Shown: positions 35,142-48,110, numbered from the stretch's first letter. The stretch: DNA of 64,000 nucleotides from Branchiostoma floridae (GCF_000003815.2 NC_049997.1:13587567-13651566), one strand, 5' to 3'. Notes: generated by a model from the letters alone, not told the origin. Made by a program: numbers and translations.

Positions 35142-36960
35142 CGTTCATTGCTGAAGTTACTCTTAAGTCCAATTCATGGTCCAAACATCACCAAAAAAAA
35201 ACGCAACCTGTTCAGCACAAAAATCGCCTTCTTGACTTCTGACAACAAATCTCTGCACCGCTTTCCTTCGTTGATATCTTGGCAACGATGATCACATCCT
35301 AAGGAACGGTGTTTCCGGCTCCTTCCGTTGTTCCTTTCTTGGAGTTTATAAATCTTAAGTTGTCTCAACTCAAGTGCAGCGTAAACCCTCCCCAGTGTGG
35401 CCTAGTGTATGATGGAAACTAGGAAACAAGGATGGACGACACTGCGCAGGCGTAATGAGATGCTAATGAGACTTAATTTATGCAGGACAGGTGTGTAAGT
35501 GAAACCTGTCCCCCCGCGATACTAAACAAATAAACTATGGGGCAAACACAACGGAGTACAGGATGGAAAAACACAAAAGTTCTTGTTTACCGCCAAAGAG
35601 TGAATATAGTCAAGTGACGTTTACTTTTGCCACCAACGCTCCTTTGTTTTGGGCGTAAGCTTGTAGAACAACATTTGATGACTGTGGTAGAAATAACTTT
35701 ACATTTCGATCAAAATGCGTTCAAAAGTGTTAAGTCTAAAGATAAATGATGAACTATGGTACCATATTTGCTATCATTTCCATTCATGACAGAGAAGAAA
35801 AACACGTTCTGGCAAAATGCTAGTCTGATTTGATTTGATTTCTTAAAGGCAAAGACCTAGGACACAATCCATTCACCTGCTTCAGTATTGTTCTAGATTC
35901 TTAAACATGTAAAAAGCGGAATTTCATTGACATTTGGTCACGAACGACAGTTACTGGCATAAAACGTCTCGAACAACCTTTGTTCTGAATAAAAGACGCT
36001 TCTGGATAGAACTGTATGTCCTCGCGTGTTCAAATTTCTAACTTTTAAACAGGCGTTTCTGAATAAACGTGTTTTGATTCTAAATGCGTTTGAAAGCCAG
36101 AGACTTGGAAAGCACATGTACAGTGACAAGTAAGATTAAGATGATGTTGATATGAAAGTACAAAGTACTTTTGAAACAGTCCACTAGATGGAGGTCATAA
36201 GAGCCATTCTCTGAACCCCCTTTTTGTTTGTACAAGCGGTGGGAGGGCAAAGTGCCATAATACACCGGTGAATAGGCCGCCAGTGTTTGAATTGGAGAGC
36301 GTAATAGACCGCACCAGCCCAGAATGGTTGGAGAGCGTCTTTTTGTTGTTCTGCGCCCAAATCAATCAAGTTGAATTGACACGTAAAGCTATCCTTGTTT
36401 TTTATTTGCGGTGTTCATATCTGATGTTCTCATTCACACGATGTGTATAGTAACTGAATTAATCCGTTCGTAAATAACTTTCTATTCCATTTGCTGTTTT
36501 TCCGCATGTACTTTTACACATGTACAAATGTACTTGGTTTACTGATTTGTTGGCGGCAAAGGGATATCTTGGACAAAAAGTTCTTCTACGTTTCCAATTC
36601 TTGCGGCATTGATGGGAAACATTCTTTTAGTGACTGCACCAAAAAAGAAATGAAAATTGTTTTAATTTCTTAGCTCTTCCGTATAACCTCCTCGCGGCTT
36701 TAATCTAGGTAAGCTTCAATTGGTGTCAAAAGTTAGCGTTGCACTCATTTCAGAGTGGCTAAGATTTGATTTGTAATATAAAACCATTCAGACAGAAAAA
36801 CAAAGTAATCGAAAAGGCCAGATTGCTTATGTCAGTGGACACTAGAAACGAAAAAAAAGTATTGAAAGCTATTGAAAGTATTGAAGCTATTGAAAGTATC
36901 AAAGAACAAGAAAAGAAACAATTTGAAGAAAATGCCATTCTAACCAGGATATATGTACTG
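35142..36960. other. 5' flank of the EF-hand gene and intergenic DNA
   Basis: The first 300 bp upstream of the ATG at 35141 are moderately GC-rich and may hold the promoter, but no TATA box or known site is clear. Farther out nothing is recognised. The plus-strand frame at 36766-36969 owes its KAIESIEAIESIKEQ part to a short GAAAGTATTGAAGCTATT tandem repeat. Confidence 0.35.
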
Positions 36961-36967
36961 AAATCCT

Positions 36968-37880
36968 GAAATATTCGCGGTAGTTTTCGCGGCGACGTTA
37001 AATCGTGAACACAACACATTGCACTTCTATGTTCTGTCATGTGCTGACCGTGCGGTATGTTGTTTCGAGGAGGTTCTTTTTAACCTTATTGGTTGTTTTT
37101 AGCATCCTAAGCAGCCTCTCTGGGCCTTTTCTCGTCGTTTTGACTCATACTAGTAATACTCTTTTACTGGCCGTTCCTTTTTGTACTGGGTTGCTTGTCG
37201 GCACGGGAGTCCCTAAGTCTAAGTCAACTTGTACTGCCAAGTGTGTTATGAGCCAAAAAAGACGAAAAAGGCCTAGAGAGCCTGCTATGTTGGCTAAGCT
37301 GTTTCAACCGCGAACTTAAAACGCTTACGCTTACCCGCGAACGAATCATGTAAAAATCTTAAAGGAATGACCTGTAGACCTCAAAGATGTTCCTGATGAC
37401 CCATACACCTTTAAGATGCTTCCACCGTCTTGAGTCAGTGAACTTGAATACACCTGTGGCCCGGCTGTGGGACACCTTACCTGTCTTCTGCGACCGAGCG
37501 TGAAGATGTCACAAACATGACGGGTCTGGTTACAGCATTGATGTGTGCAAAAGAATCTGGAGGGGAGGTTTCTAACAAAAGATCTAGAGTCTATGACTTT
37601 TCGCTGTCCTTGGGTGTTGTTGACTGACGCATTTGCGACAATCTCTTCCAGTCCTCCCGGTCGAGTTGAGAAAGTTGGGAAAATCGGCCCAATAAAGGTT
37701 ACATCTTTGCTACAAATTCATGACATCGCGAATATGTCTCCCTTGTGCGACTTCTGTGCTGTGCTACATAATTCTATCAATCGCGAATTGAAAACGCTGA
37801 GAAAAACCTCATTTTCCCTCCTTACGCGAAATGCACCCAACGCGAAAGAAAATGAGTTTACATTATTTTAGCTCGAGGTT
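36968..37880. repeat. Decayed elements related to the GTTCGCGG-type MITEs
   Basis: ATTCGCGGTAGTTTTCGCGG at about 36972 and CAACCGCGAACTTAAAACGC at about 37306 bound a block of about 350 bp. A similar right end, CGCGAATTGAAAACGC, is near 37782. The interior holds plus-strand open frames (37005-37319 and 37545-37871) with no known domain. It may be a longer relative of the 208-bp MITE family or unrelated cargo. Confidence 0.4.
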
Positions 37881-37965
37881 TGATGAACCAGTTGATATTT
37901 CGGCAAAAATCTCTCATCATAGACAACTTACATACAGCCGTACTCAGGAACATTGTCGTCATATG

Positions 37966-38041
37966 CGGAATTCATCTGTCATCAACATTTTTGTCATATA
38001 TATATATATATATATTTTAAATGTTGATGACAGATGAATTG
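37966..38041. repeat. Hairpin with AT-repeat loop
   Basis: AATTCATCTGTCATCAACAT is followed by a (TA)n tract and then the exact inverse ATGTTGATGACAGATGAATT. The stem is about 22 bp and the loop about 30 bp. It could be a tiny MITE or a cruciform-forming site. Confidence 0.8.
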
Positions 38042-39002
38042 AGCTCTACTTTAAATCTTTCCATTGAAAGATATTTTAGTCTTTAATCTTTTCAGTTTCA
38101 AAACACACTTTCGTCTGACGTTCGACGATAAGGTATGGGACTTCTTTGTGTTGGACTTCTTTCGACACCCTTCCATGAGCACAAGGCCTTTGTCTATCGG
38201 GGAAAACAAACGGCACTACCACCTGGCGATCTTCATTCGAAATGCACTACCTTTAAGATTTCGTTTTGGTTCCCTTATGATAATCATCAGAATAAAATAG
38301 TTTTTGTACCTAATTTGTTCCAAAAGACTGACACAAAAAAGAAGAAAACAAGAGTTCGTAGACCTCAGGCCTGCATGAAATGTATTGGGTTTCTGTAGAC
38401 CTATTGTGTATTTTTGCCTTTTTGTCTGTGGTACGTGGTTGGAAAAATGAGCTTCTTACTGTGTTGGTTGTGCACCATGCAAAAGTCTGACTCTGAAATT
38501 CCATTTTCTGAATTTGTAAGTTTGGACAGGGATGAACATTACTTATTTTGGATTTCTTAAGTATGTAACCAACCACAGTACTTTGAAGTTGTTGAGACGC
38601 TACCTTTTTTTTGTCTCAGATGGCCCATGCACATGTAGTTACTCTGTCACATGATATACTAATATCTTCCTATTTCAATGTACTGACCTAATGCAGCTGC
38701 TAAGTCTCCTTGGTTTGTGTTCTTCCAATGATATTCATTAAAGATTTATTTCTGGGGTGTTATTCACTTGACATCGGAATGTTACTTGCATAATTTGACC
38801 AATGATACTTTTATAGTAGTTCCATAGACATTAGACAATATGAATAGTGGTAGCCCCCATGCAGCAGCAACAGTTAGTCCCCAGGGTGGTATGATATTTT
38901 CATTCAATCCATCCAACCCAAACCTAAATCTCCTGTAGTATCTAAGCCAAATTTAACAGCATAATTTACTATGAAAAATGTCCTTGTCAATCCCATTTAT
39001 AG

Positions 39003-39216
39003 ATGGCAAGCTGCTGGCAATGGAAGCTTTGAAAAGTTCAGAAGCTGTTGTAGTCAAAGCAAACACCCAGCAAACATCCCCGCAAACCAATGAGCAGTTG
39101 CTTAGAAGGGGAATTTCATCATATATTTGCCGCGACAAAATGCAACAAACGATACTGAATTTAAAACAGAACAAAGCTAAGCCTCCACCACTTAACCCTG
39201 CCTGTACCATAGATTA
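39003..39216 (+). CDS. Possible terminal coding exon, no family recognised
   Basis: An open frame of 71 codons follows a reasonable acceptor (CCCATTTATAG at 39002) and ends in TAA. It reads GKLLAMEALKSSEAVVVK and so on, with balanced composition unlike the repeats around it. No matching upstream exon with a compatible phase was found, so it may be chance, a pseudogene remnant or part of a mobile element. Confidence 0.25.
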
Positions 39217-39649
39217 AGCAGGCCCAAAAACCAAGCGAATATGACTACCCCAAAACAACAAATTACCTGTATACAGTATGGAAATGGCATTACCAAAGAA
39301 ACAAAAAGAAACACAGGACAAATCATACACATACCTTTCTCTTATGCCCACACTCTATACAGTTCTCCTCCACATTAGAAAATTGCATCTTCTTCTGTTT
39401 AAGTTCAAGTTCAACCATGATTGCCAACAGGGTAAAGGAACTTGTACCGGAACTTAAAACTCAGTACTATACAGCTCTAGAAACACCACAAAGAGTAATA
39501 AGCAAACTCCAATTATACCTGACCAACAGATATATAATCTTGTACACTCCCGTCATCTAAGTAACCTGATACATTGAAGGTGGCCCAGGCCAGATGATGG
39601 TTCTACACCCAACCATAATCTGTTTTTAAAACCAAGCAGATATTGGGAG

Positions 39650-40300
39650 GATGCCCCAACCACACAAAAACAGGGTCAACCTATACAGTATCAAGTTCAA
39701 GCACTAGGAGGCCCAAAATCAAACCTGACCACCAGGACACCACAAACAACTCACGTACCAAATGGCAATACAATGGCACCTTGCGTTCCGGAGATACAGC
39801 GCACGCCCCGTGCCCGCACAAAAGGTAACCTAAAATGTCAAGTTCAAGCACCAAGGGCACCAAAATCAAAATTGAGCATTATTCAGCCACCGCCGACACA
39901 TGTGCCAAATATCATCGCGCCAGCACCAGCCGTTCAGAAGATATATAACTCCGGAAACACCCCTCCCGGACACAAAATTCGACCTGCCGGGTCAAGTTCA
40001 AACGCGACAAGGCCCAAAGTCAATCCTAGGCAACAGGCAACAACCCCCCACCCATGCACCAAAAATCGTCGCAATCGCGCGTATCGTTCCGGACACACAG
40101 CGCCAAAAGTGCCCAAAAAACACCAAAAATGCCACCTACAATGTCAAGTTCAAACGCCAGGAGGCCCAAAATCAAACCTGAGTGTTAGGCTACCACCCCC
40201 AACCCACGTACCAAAAATCGTCGTGCTCGCACCATCCGTTCACGAGATACAGCGCCCTACATCCCCGGCTACCGAAAAGTTTCCACCAGCATCAAAACCA
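39650..40300. repeat. About 152-bp diverged tandem repeat
   Basis: Four copies share TGTCAAGTTCAAGC, GAGGCCCAAAATCAAACCTG, CACGTACCAAA and CCGTTC.GAGATACAGCGC. They start near 39685, 39837, 39993 and 40141. The C-rich, stop-poor sequence creates open frames (39773-40321) that are not genes. Confidence 0.75.
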
Positions 40301-40324
40301 TACCTGCATACATGCAGGTAATAA

Positions 40325-41627
40325 TGTGTGAGAGCTGATTTACATTTTGTTTAATTACAAACATGAATGATGATGAAGAAACCAATTGAAAGCAGTTGTA
40401 TCTAACATTACATACACAATTATTTACACTTTATTATGGTCTTGAGTATCTTATGAATAGCTATGAAACACCACTTGTGTGATAGTAAATACATATGTAC
40501 TAGTAATATATATATATATACACATGCAAGTAGTGTAACCTAATGATACTTCTCAAACATGAACTTAAACCATACAAATTATACATCTTGTAATTGTTTC
40601 TTATGTTACGTTTGTGACTACATGTGACAAATTTGTTTCAAATTGTTTATTCAAATGGAGACATTTTCAACAGGTTGTTTTGGAAGTAGACAAAAGTGAA
40701 TGTATTTAAGTGATAACATGCTGATTAATTTTCACCATCAATACATGTGCATGGAATATACAAAAGTGTTCAGGGTCTGTACATTTCCATGGCAGTGTCA
40801 AGTTTGTTGTGTTATTTCAGTATCAATTCTTACAAACATGGTTTTCACTCACAGACATACATGTGTACATCATTCAAAGGGTCAGTTGGTCTTTATAATA
40901 TCCAACATGGAATTGAATATGAGTCACCTGATTTGATATCCATACAGAAAGTCAAAAATTACATATACAGCTTTTCATGCATTGTAGTCTGACAATCTTC
41001 AATTTGTAGAATATTTTGGGTAGCAAAATGGGCCACTGCTTTAAGTGTTGCCAGTTCACAAGTTTTTATAGACAATGTCAATATGATAAAAAAATGAAGC
41101 TTGGCCGAAAGAGCTATAAATTTTCATGAATTGTACTAATCTAGACAACCCCTGAATTGGGAAAGTGTTTTGATTTTACTTCAATTGGTATACATGTGCA
41201 TGTGTACCTGTATCTTGTACGCTTGTCAAATTAAAAGTACTGAAATTTTGTGAATATCACTGGTCTAAGAAGACCAAATACTCTATGTCCCCGGGATGGT
41301 CCTCTTGACAAGTTTGACTGTATATTAAGTTAAGGTCAAACAAGATACACTCATGATACTTATATACTGTGCATTCATTTACAGTGGTTTTATTTTACAG
41401 TAAGAAGGAAAAGGAGGTTTACATGGTGTTTTAACGTCACGGTTGAAACAGAAGAAATGCATTGGAAAACCATATCAACAGTTTCATGGTAAAGAGGTCA
41501 CCACGAAAACTGCAAAAGCAAACCACTGCAAAAGTTTCAAAATTTACAGTAGATGGAAACACACATATTGTTAGACCTATTGCTACAACATTGACACAAA
41601 GCCTCATAGAGAATTGTTGATACAGAT
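40325..41627. other. AT-rich intergenic DNA and 3' flank of YJU2
   Basis: No coding exon is seen. A (TA)n tract lies near 40510. CCTCTTGACAAGTTTGACTGTATA at about 41300 resembles a decayed end of a pogo-like element such as 20762-21615. About 41390-41550 is a diverged GTTCGCGG-type MITE ending AATTTACAGTA. Confidence 0.4.
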
Positions 41628-44600
41628 CTAGTCGCTAGATTCTGAGTCACTACTGTCTGAGTAGTTCCCAAGGAGACCCAACCCACTGGACTGAACACTA
41701 CTCTGCACTCCTTCATTCCTGGTTCCCCCCTTCTGTCCATCCTGGCTGGAGCTTTCTTTCTCAACCTCCGAGTTGTTCTTTCCCTCCTGCGAAGGTTTTG
41801 AGGTAGGCGATGTCACTGTTGAGGATGGAATTTCCTTATGGCCCTGTTCATTGGTTGAAGACTGCTCCTGCTTGGTTGGTTTCTTGGCCTTGACCAATGA
41901 GGAGAGGGGTGACTTCTTGGCCTTGACAAATGAGGAGAGGGATGACTTCTTGACCAGGGAGCCGACACTCTTCTCCCATGTTTTGAGCTTCTTGGGTTCT
42001 GGTTCACTTGGTGCCTAAAGAAACAGCAGTAATTTTTTAATCTATAGATCAATGTCAAATCATAAAAGTTAAAGTAAACCCATTGTATTTTCTATAGACT
42101 ACAGGCAACATACCAGTATTTACATGTACCTGTGTAATATGTTACAAAACATTGATGAAGGTTAGGCATCCTATGTTACAACAGGTTGTCAATTATATGA
42201 AAGGGTAGGAATTGTGCTCTGGCAGAATTCCTTGTACAAATCCTGACTGGCTTCTCTGCCAACAGAATCACCATCAGGATGCTAGGAATGTGTAAAGGTG
42301 GTCTGCCATTTATAAGCCTTTTTCAAGGTTTATAAAAAGTTTGTGAAAATCAAATATTCGCTTGTTCATTCATTTGTTCGTTCATTCGTCTGTTTGTTCA
42401 TTCGTCTGTTTGTTCGTTCATTCATTCATATCTTTTTGGACTAACTTCTGCCAGCAGGTCTGTTGGTCTCTTGTTGGTGTTGATGCCGTTTGTTGTTTTT
42501 CTCCTGGTCTCATCATCACTGTCAGAGTCATCCTCCAACCTTCTCACTACGTACGCCTCACCCATGATCTCTCTGTGTGGGAGAAATATAAAACTATTAG
42601 TATTCAAACTGTTAACTCCAGTACATATTTTCTAAATATTTTCTGATAAACTAAAGAATAACGAATGTGGTGACTCTATTCGGTGGTTGTAGCAAATGAC
42701 CAAGCCTCATGACACCATATACCCCCAGTGCTCGAAATCCTTTTTTTTTTAGCCAGGTTGCCCAGGCGGCAACTTGTGTCATAAGCAAGGTTGTGTCATC
42801 AACATTTCAGGTTGTCCCACTTCGAAGTTATTACTGTTTTCAAGTAAACTACTTATTAACCATCATCTTTTCCTCCAGTTATATGTAACTACTAATGTTT
42901 TATCTTAATATCAAGAAATAAATACAAAAGATTATGCATGTAGGTGGGGTAAAGGTGGTGTTCCAGCTGCAAAATTTCATGTTGCACACTGTCCTACTTG
43001 GGTTTAAAACCAAGCAAAATGTTGCTGCGTTTGCAAGTGGGTATTTCAAGCACTTTACACCTCTGATCATGAGTGGGTCTGGGTCATTAACCCTTTATTG
43101 AATGAACATTGAACATTTGTGCAAATTTCTTGATTCTTGTTGCCAGGTAATCAAGTTAAGGGGAAATTACAGTGAACATCAGGTTTGGAGCTTTAAAATG
43201 TGCTCCCCCACACTTGAACTATGTACCTAAAAAATTTTAGGTACAGGTACAGGTACACTAGTTTAGGTACAGGTCCAGTAAAAGTCAATCTTCAATAAGG
43301 ATAGAAGCATGTATCTGTATGTGTAACGTTGTCATTTCTGTATTTTATGTACAGGAAGACTAGCAATGTACATTGTTTGTATCTCTGCTAATGGACGAAT
43401 AAAGCCTCTAAAGCCTCATGTTCTGGTATTTTGGACCTGTACCTAATTCATTGTACCTGTATTACATCTCTACAGCCCAATCTGACCTGACTTGTCTCTC
43501 CTCCTCCTCCTCCTGCAGTCTCCTCCTCTCCTCGGCAGACTGGGCGTTCTGCTGCAGCATGGCCTCGAAGTCCACCTTAGCCTGGCGCTGGTTCAGGTCC
43601 CGCAGCTCCTCCAGGTTCTCCAGGATGTCCATCTCGTACTTGGAGTCCTTGGTTCGATTCTCAAGTACCTACAGCAGTGGGGTACCAAGATTGTGAATGG
43701 AAATAGGGGGCCATGTTAGACAATACCAGAGACTGTGATTGTAAATGTCCTTGGTTCGGTTCCTACAGCAGTGGGGTACCAAGTCAGACACTGTGTATTT
43801 TTTTATGGGTTTGTTTAGAACAAGGCCATTTGACTACTTTTAGACAAATTGAACTAACTTGATGGGTGGTGAAAATAATATTATGCAAGGAGATAGTGTT
43901 GAACATTGGTTTTGAAGGATATTGTATAAAATAGAGGGAAATAGTTGTCATCCAGAGAGTTCTATAAGAGTTCTATGTGAACGTAAAATCTAAACTAAAC
44001 TTGACAACATGGAAAGACACATAAACTTGGCAACATAGAAAGACACAAACAGATATCTTTTTGTTGTTGTGAACATAATATTTTTTCGGAAGGACCAACC
44101 AATTTTTAAAAAACATTTCTAAATTGTCTCAATGTTGCAGCAGATAATCTACAATTACATATTTTAAGCCTTATCAATATTATACAAATATTATGAAAAA
44201 TATCAAATCAGACACAAATCAGCCAATAACATTTGGTCTATCATTTCTTTCTCACAAATTTCCAATATTATTAGTGCAGACACTATGTGATGTATCAGGT
44301 GCCTGTGTGACCTCTGACCTTCATGGGATTGTTGAGCTCCTCCTCCTCCCGTTCCTTCTGAGCGCGTTCCTCCTCCTTCTCCACCATCTCCATGGCCTGG
44401 AAGTTCCGCGTGGCGCCCTGCTCAACTACGTAGTCCGTGCTCTCTGGGTCTGTCTGGAAGGGACAGAAAATGATATTGAAGATGAACCAGTTCAGCTCAT
44501 TAAAAATCAACTCTTCCACTGAAAGAAAAGACAGACACTAGTACTATAAATGCAGAAATGTTCGTGATGGATTAATGTTTGCAGTTTTCGCAGTGTCCAC

Positions 44601-47507
44601 TTCACCGCGAACTTAAAACCACCGCAAACATTTTCCTATTATTGTATTAGACTGCAGTCTATGGTGTTACCGCAAACTTAAATCCACCGTGAAAAGTTCT
44701 TTTCCCTGCTTCCGCAACATTAAATCCCCGTGAACTTAAATGCATTTACAGTACCTCGAGTGCATTTTTTTCACCCGAAAGTCTACCCCATCTTGTGGAC
44801 CTTCAAAACGTTGACTACCCAAAGTTACTAAAAGTCAACTTTCTTCTTCTTTCTTAGAAGACACTAAAAGTCGATAAATGTCATTTAGATATCACAAATT
44901 CATCGTCTGATTGATTTTCCTTCTGTGTGACGAGAGTTTTACAGAAACAGGTACACTAGATGTTTAGCTAGTTTACAAGTACAGGTCTAACGGACAGTGT
45001 CAATAGGATGGTAGAACGCTAACAGGGGTGGGACTTGTACGTCATCTTGAACTAGTTGAGTTTTCAAGTGGGTGCTGTTCTTGTCATCTTGAAGTACAGA
45101 CATGTGTCTCGTTCTTCCGGTGGGTCTTATTGTAACACCGGTTCCTGGCCGTAAGACTAAGAGTGCATGTACCCACCCTGAAGGAGATAAAATGAAAATT
45201 TCTGTAAACTAGATGTTTAGGTTTGCATCTGCAATTCTGCACCTACATGTAAACTATCCTACAAGTACAGGTTAACTGCCATAAATATAGAATACAACAC
45301 GGTGTATTCCGTATCACCCGAGGTACCAGACCGTGGGTGATGCGGAATACACCGTGTTGTATTTTATTTATGTCATACCCACCTGAGAAAACCTATGTTT
45401 TGATGCGAAATGTGCCAGAAGTTGAACAAATTTGGTGCCCTCGAACAAAAAGTGTTACAACATGCAATGTTCCAACGTCCAAATCAGGTATTCCAATTGC
45501 CAACCATGTCGCACTTTGCCTGCTCAAAATAGTTTGATTTACTCAAAGGAAGCCTGTGTGATACAAACTTCGAGCCTGTGTGATACGGGAAGTTATCACA
45601 TGGTCCACAACACCCGTATCGAACGTTTTCGCATCACAGGTATGACATAAGTGTGCATATACCCACCCTGAAGGAGATCTCTGCACAGCACCTGGGACAC
45701 TTGATGTAGAACCTGAAGATGCGCAGTCCCAGGTACGTCATGTTCTGTACCGTCTCCTTCCTGGCATTGAACTTCTTCCCTTTGTAGATGTACTCTCCAC
45801 AGGTCTGACATCTAGAAAAAATCAAACAAAGCAATCACTACTGAATTACTCTTTAATATTGAAGAGTGGCCTAAATTGGAACTGGACGTTCCTACCCACG
45901 CCTGAAGAACTCTACTCTACTCTACTCTACTACTTCTGGTATTTGGCAGTTACTAGTACTATATCACACAGGTAAACTCACTTCATAGGCCATGTGAGAA
46001 TTTGGTGGAACGCACTAACATGTCCGCAGTCTGGGACTTGCCTCAGCTTATCCATAAACGCTAACATCGTGCTGTTTTCACCAGTATCTTAATGAGAAAT
46101 TTAACAACACTTTGACATAAATCACTACCTGTTACCATTTTGAGAACTTATTCTATGTTGCCTTAAATTGCATAAGTCACTAGTGCTGATTCTAATAATC
46201 CAATGTGTATTATTTGGTTTAAGATGAAGCAATCATCCTATGTTTAAGTGAAGTGTGATGTCATTGTGTTTTCTGTTTCTATAGCTAATAGAATAAAAGA
46301 CTTTACAATACATGTATTAGCCCATAGCTCCCATACTGTAATTGTAAATCCTTCTTTTTCAAGGGTCTTTATTTCACTTTTAGTGTTGGTGGGAAAAGGA
46401 TGTTTCTTCTAGATCTGTGTTCAAACTATTAAAGTTTGCAGTGAAAACAGTTCTGCAATACACTTGAAGTGGATACAAAACACAGTTTTTTTTTGTTTTT
46501 TTTTTGTTTATTTTGAAACACCTGGGTAGCCTATTCAGTGCATAATACACTGGTTTTCGATAGGGCCCAGTATCACATATACATACATGGAAAAAAAAAA
46601 ACAGCTTACAGAGAGAAAAGTAGACATACACGTCAGAACATATAAGTACAACTGAAACATGAAAGACAGATAAATCAAAATCATAATCCGAACCAAGGTC
46701 AACACATGTAGTGATGTGGTGACACGATTTGAAGTTTTAATTTAAAAGATCAATGCAGCTTTGCCATCCCTTTGATTTCAGCTAAGCACACTACGTACAT
46801 GATTACCATCAAAACTTTAAGTTGCTTTAAAGGTAAGGCTATGATTCGAGCAAATTTACTCCCTCAAGCATTATGTCCTGCGAGCTGCCTTGCTCAGTAT
46901 CCCATAGATGTAGATAATGTAAAAGCGGTAGTGCCGACATACCTCATATTACACGGTGCCATGAGTCGAACCACATACTGTCTCTCCTTGGGAAGTTTGA
47001 GCTTGGGGAGCTTCGATGGATCGAAGTCTGGAGGGTAGTATTTCTGCAGGAAAGGGGAAATCACTTTATTCATATACATGTACTTGCCTTATTCATCCAC
47101 ATTGAGTATATCAGACAGAACAATTAAGTTAGAAGACCGATTTGATGTATCATTAAATATAATTGAATGATTAAACAGAACAAGACATGTTACATATCAT
47201 TTCAGTCATAACTACATTTTCCATCCATTCAAGGCTCACACAAGCATGTTATTTTCACATTCTTCTTATTATTCTGTAGTGAAGCGTAGAGAAACTTCAT
47301 GCTATTATATATAAATCATGAACAATCACTTGAACAACTGAAATGAAAGTAAAAAGATTTCTTTAAATTATTTTGCCCCCCTCCCCCATAAATTATTTTC
47401 TCTACTTCCTTTTTTAATAGCTAGTATACTAGAATCATTCCTCGCCATTTAAACAACTTACAAAGCGAACGTTTGTTACTTACGTTCAGCACTTTCCTCT
47501 CAGACAT
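41628..47507 (-). CDS. YJU2: YJU2 splicing factor homolog (CCDC94/CWC16 family)
   Basis: Seven minus-strand exons join in phase: 47484-47507, 46943-47043, 45667-45811, 44319-44453, 43487-43668, 42446-42572 and 41628-42014 (stop TAG), giving 366 residues. The start [20 protein letters not shown] is the conserved YJU2 N-terminus. A zinc-binding pair, [19 protein letters not shown] and then [12 protein letters not shown], supplies the CxxC motifs. Next come the conserved [18 protein letters not shown] and a Glu/Arg-rich coiled-coil segment ([16 protein letters not shown]). YJU2 joins the spliceosome with the Prp19 complex and promotes the first, branching, step of pre-mRNA splicing in the nucleus. 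The C-terminal third is low-complexity Ser/Lys-rich with a duplicated [24 protein letters not shown] and an acidic [11 protein letters not shown] end; it is somewhat longer than the vertebrate protein. Some donors are GTCAG rather than GTAAG. A decoy copy of the exon 3 donor lies in intron 3. Confidence 0.95.
42355..42430. repeat. TTCR microsatellite
   Basis: An interrupted tetranucleotide array of TTCA/TTCG/TTTG lies in intron 6 of YJU2, beginning about 15 bp beyond the donor of exon 42446-42572. Confidence 0.85.
43225..43465. mobile_element. Possible MITE with GTACAGGT ends
   Basis: TTTAGGTACAGGTACAGGTA at the left and GGACCTGTACCTAATTCATT, then TGTACCTG, at the right form inverted repeats across about 240 bp in intron 5 of YJU2. 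The motif recalls the interior of the hAT-like MITE at 28159-28343. Ends and duplication are not resolved. Confidence 0.4.
44543..44751 (-). mobile_element. GTTCGCGG-type MITE, copy 2
   Basis: This is the inverted counterpart of 11557-11764: it starts CTATAAATGCAGAAATGTTC and ends AAATGCATTTACAG. The shared blocks CCGCGAACTTAAAACCACCG and AGACTGCAGTCTATGGTGTT match with moderate divergence. It is flanked by TA on both sides (44541-44542 and 44752-44753). It lies in intron 3 of YJU2. Confidence 0.75.
45280..45652. mobile_element. Hairpin plus inverted-repeat element in YJU2 intron 3
   Basis: A strong hairpin (ATACAACACGGTGTATTCCG at about 45292 and its inverse ending at 45362) has one visible mismatch per arm and a short loop. 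Directly beyond it TATGTCATACC (45369-45379) is matched by an inverted GGTATGACATA (45640-45650). The block is probably a MITE or nested MITEs, and it ends against the duplicated splice-donor segment at 45653. Confidence 0.6.
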
Positions 47508-47799
47508 CTTGTGTCTTCTGTATCAGCCCTGGTGGGGGGAAAACAGAGGATAAAACGCGACAAAAGCAACAGAACCAACAAAACGCGCAGTGTTCGTCGC
47601 TTTCAAATTCCCACAATCCACTGCGCATATGCAGTAATTTCTTTTTGCCGACAGGAGGCGCGCTTGACACGTGGACGAAACTTGAACATTGTTTATTCAT
47701 GAATGCTCGAATCGGCCTGCAGGCCGCTTTTGAGTGAGTAGGTTAGGGTCAGACCTTGGTGTCAGACAAAGTATATAGCAGAGGTACAGTTTACATCAT

Positions 47800-48030
47800 T
47801 CAAAGTCCTAATGAGTCTTTTAAGTCTTTATACACAATTTTTACATGGTAGAAAACACATATAGTGAGAGCTGCAGCTGTGATTCGAGTCCTTTCATTTT
47901 GTTCGTTCCTGATACTTAAGAGTCTCTTAAAGTTAAAGTAAGCCAGAATTGGGCCTGCCCATATGTCTGGTGGTAGGCTGTTCCAGATGTTGGGTCCATG
48001 GTAGGCGATGACTCTTCTTCAAAACTTTTT
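47800..48030 (-). pseudogene. LINE reverse-transcriptase C-terminal fragment
   Basis: On the minus strand a frame reads YHGPNIWNSLPPDIW, then FNFKRLL, then a basic tail ending at a stop at 47800-47802. The G/A-P-x-x-W-N-S-L-P-x-x-I phrase followed by FKxxL is the usual end of ORF2 in CR1/L2/RTE-like and Jockey-like non-LTR elements. The upstream part shifts frame, so it is a dead 5'-truncated copy, just upstream of YJU2 on the same strand. Confidence 0.65.
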
Positions 48031-48110
48031 TTCAGCAAACTTGGAAGCATCCAGCGTATTCTAACGCTAATTGACTTTGCTGGAAGTTTTGAAGAAATCA
48101 TGCAAATGAG

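Noticed and set aside
36766-36969. Plus-strand Lys/Glu-rich frame suggesting a coiled coil
   Set aside because: The Glu/Ile/Lys pattern comes from a short imperfect tandem repeat, and no splice partners were found.
39773-40321. Plus-strand 182-codon Pro-rich open frame
   Set aside because: It lies wholly within a diverged tandem repeat of about 152 bp, and the frame follows from C-rich, stop-poor sequence.
42362-42646. Plus-strand frame starting [14 protein letters not shown]
   Set aside because: The start is a TTCA/TTCG microsatellite and the rest is antisense to a YJU2 exon.
43418-43719. Two plus-strand frames rich in Ser and Leu
   Set aside because: They are antisense shadows of the Glu-rich YJU2 exon at 43487-43668.
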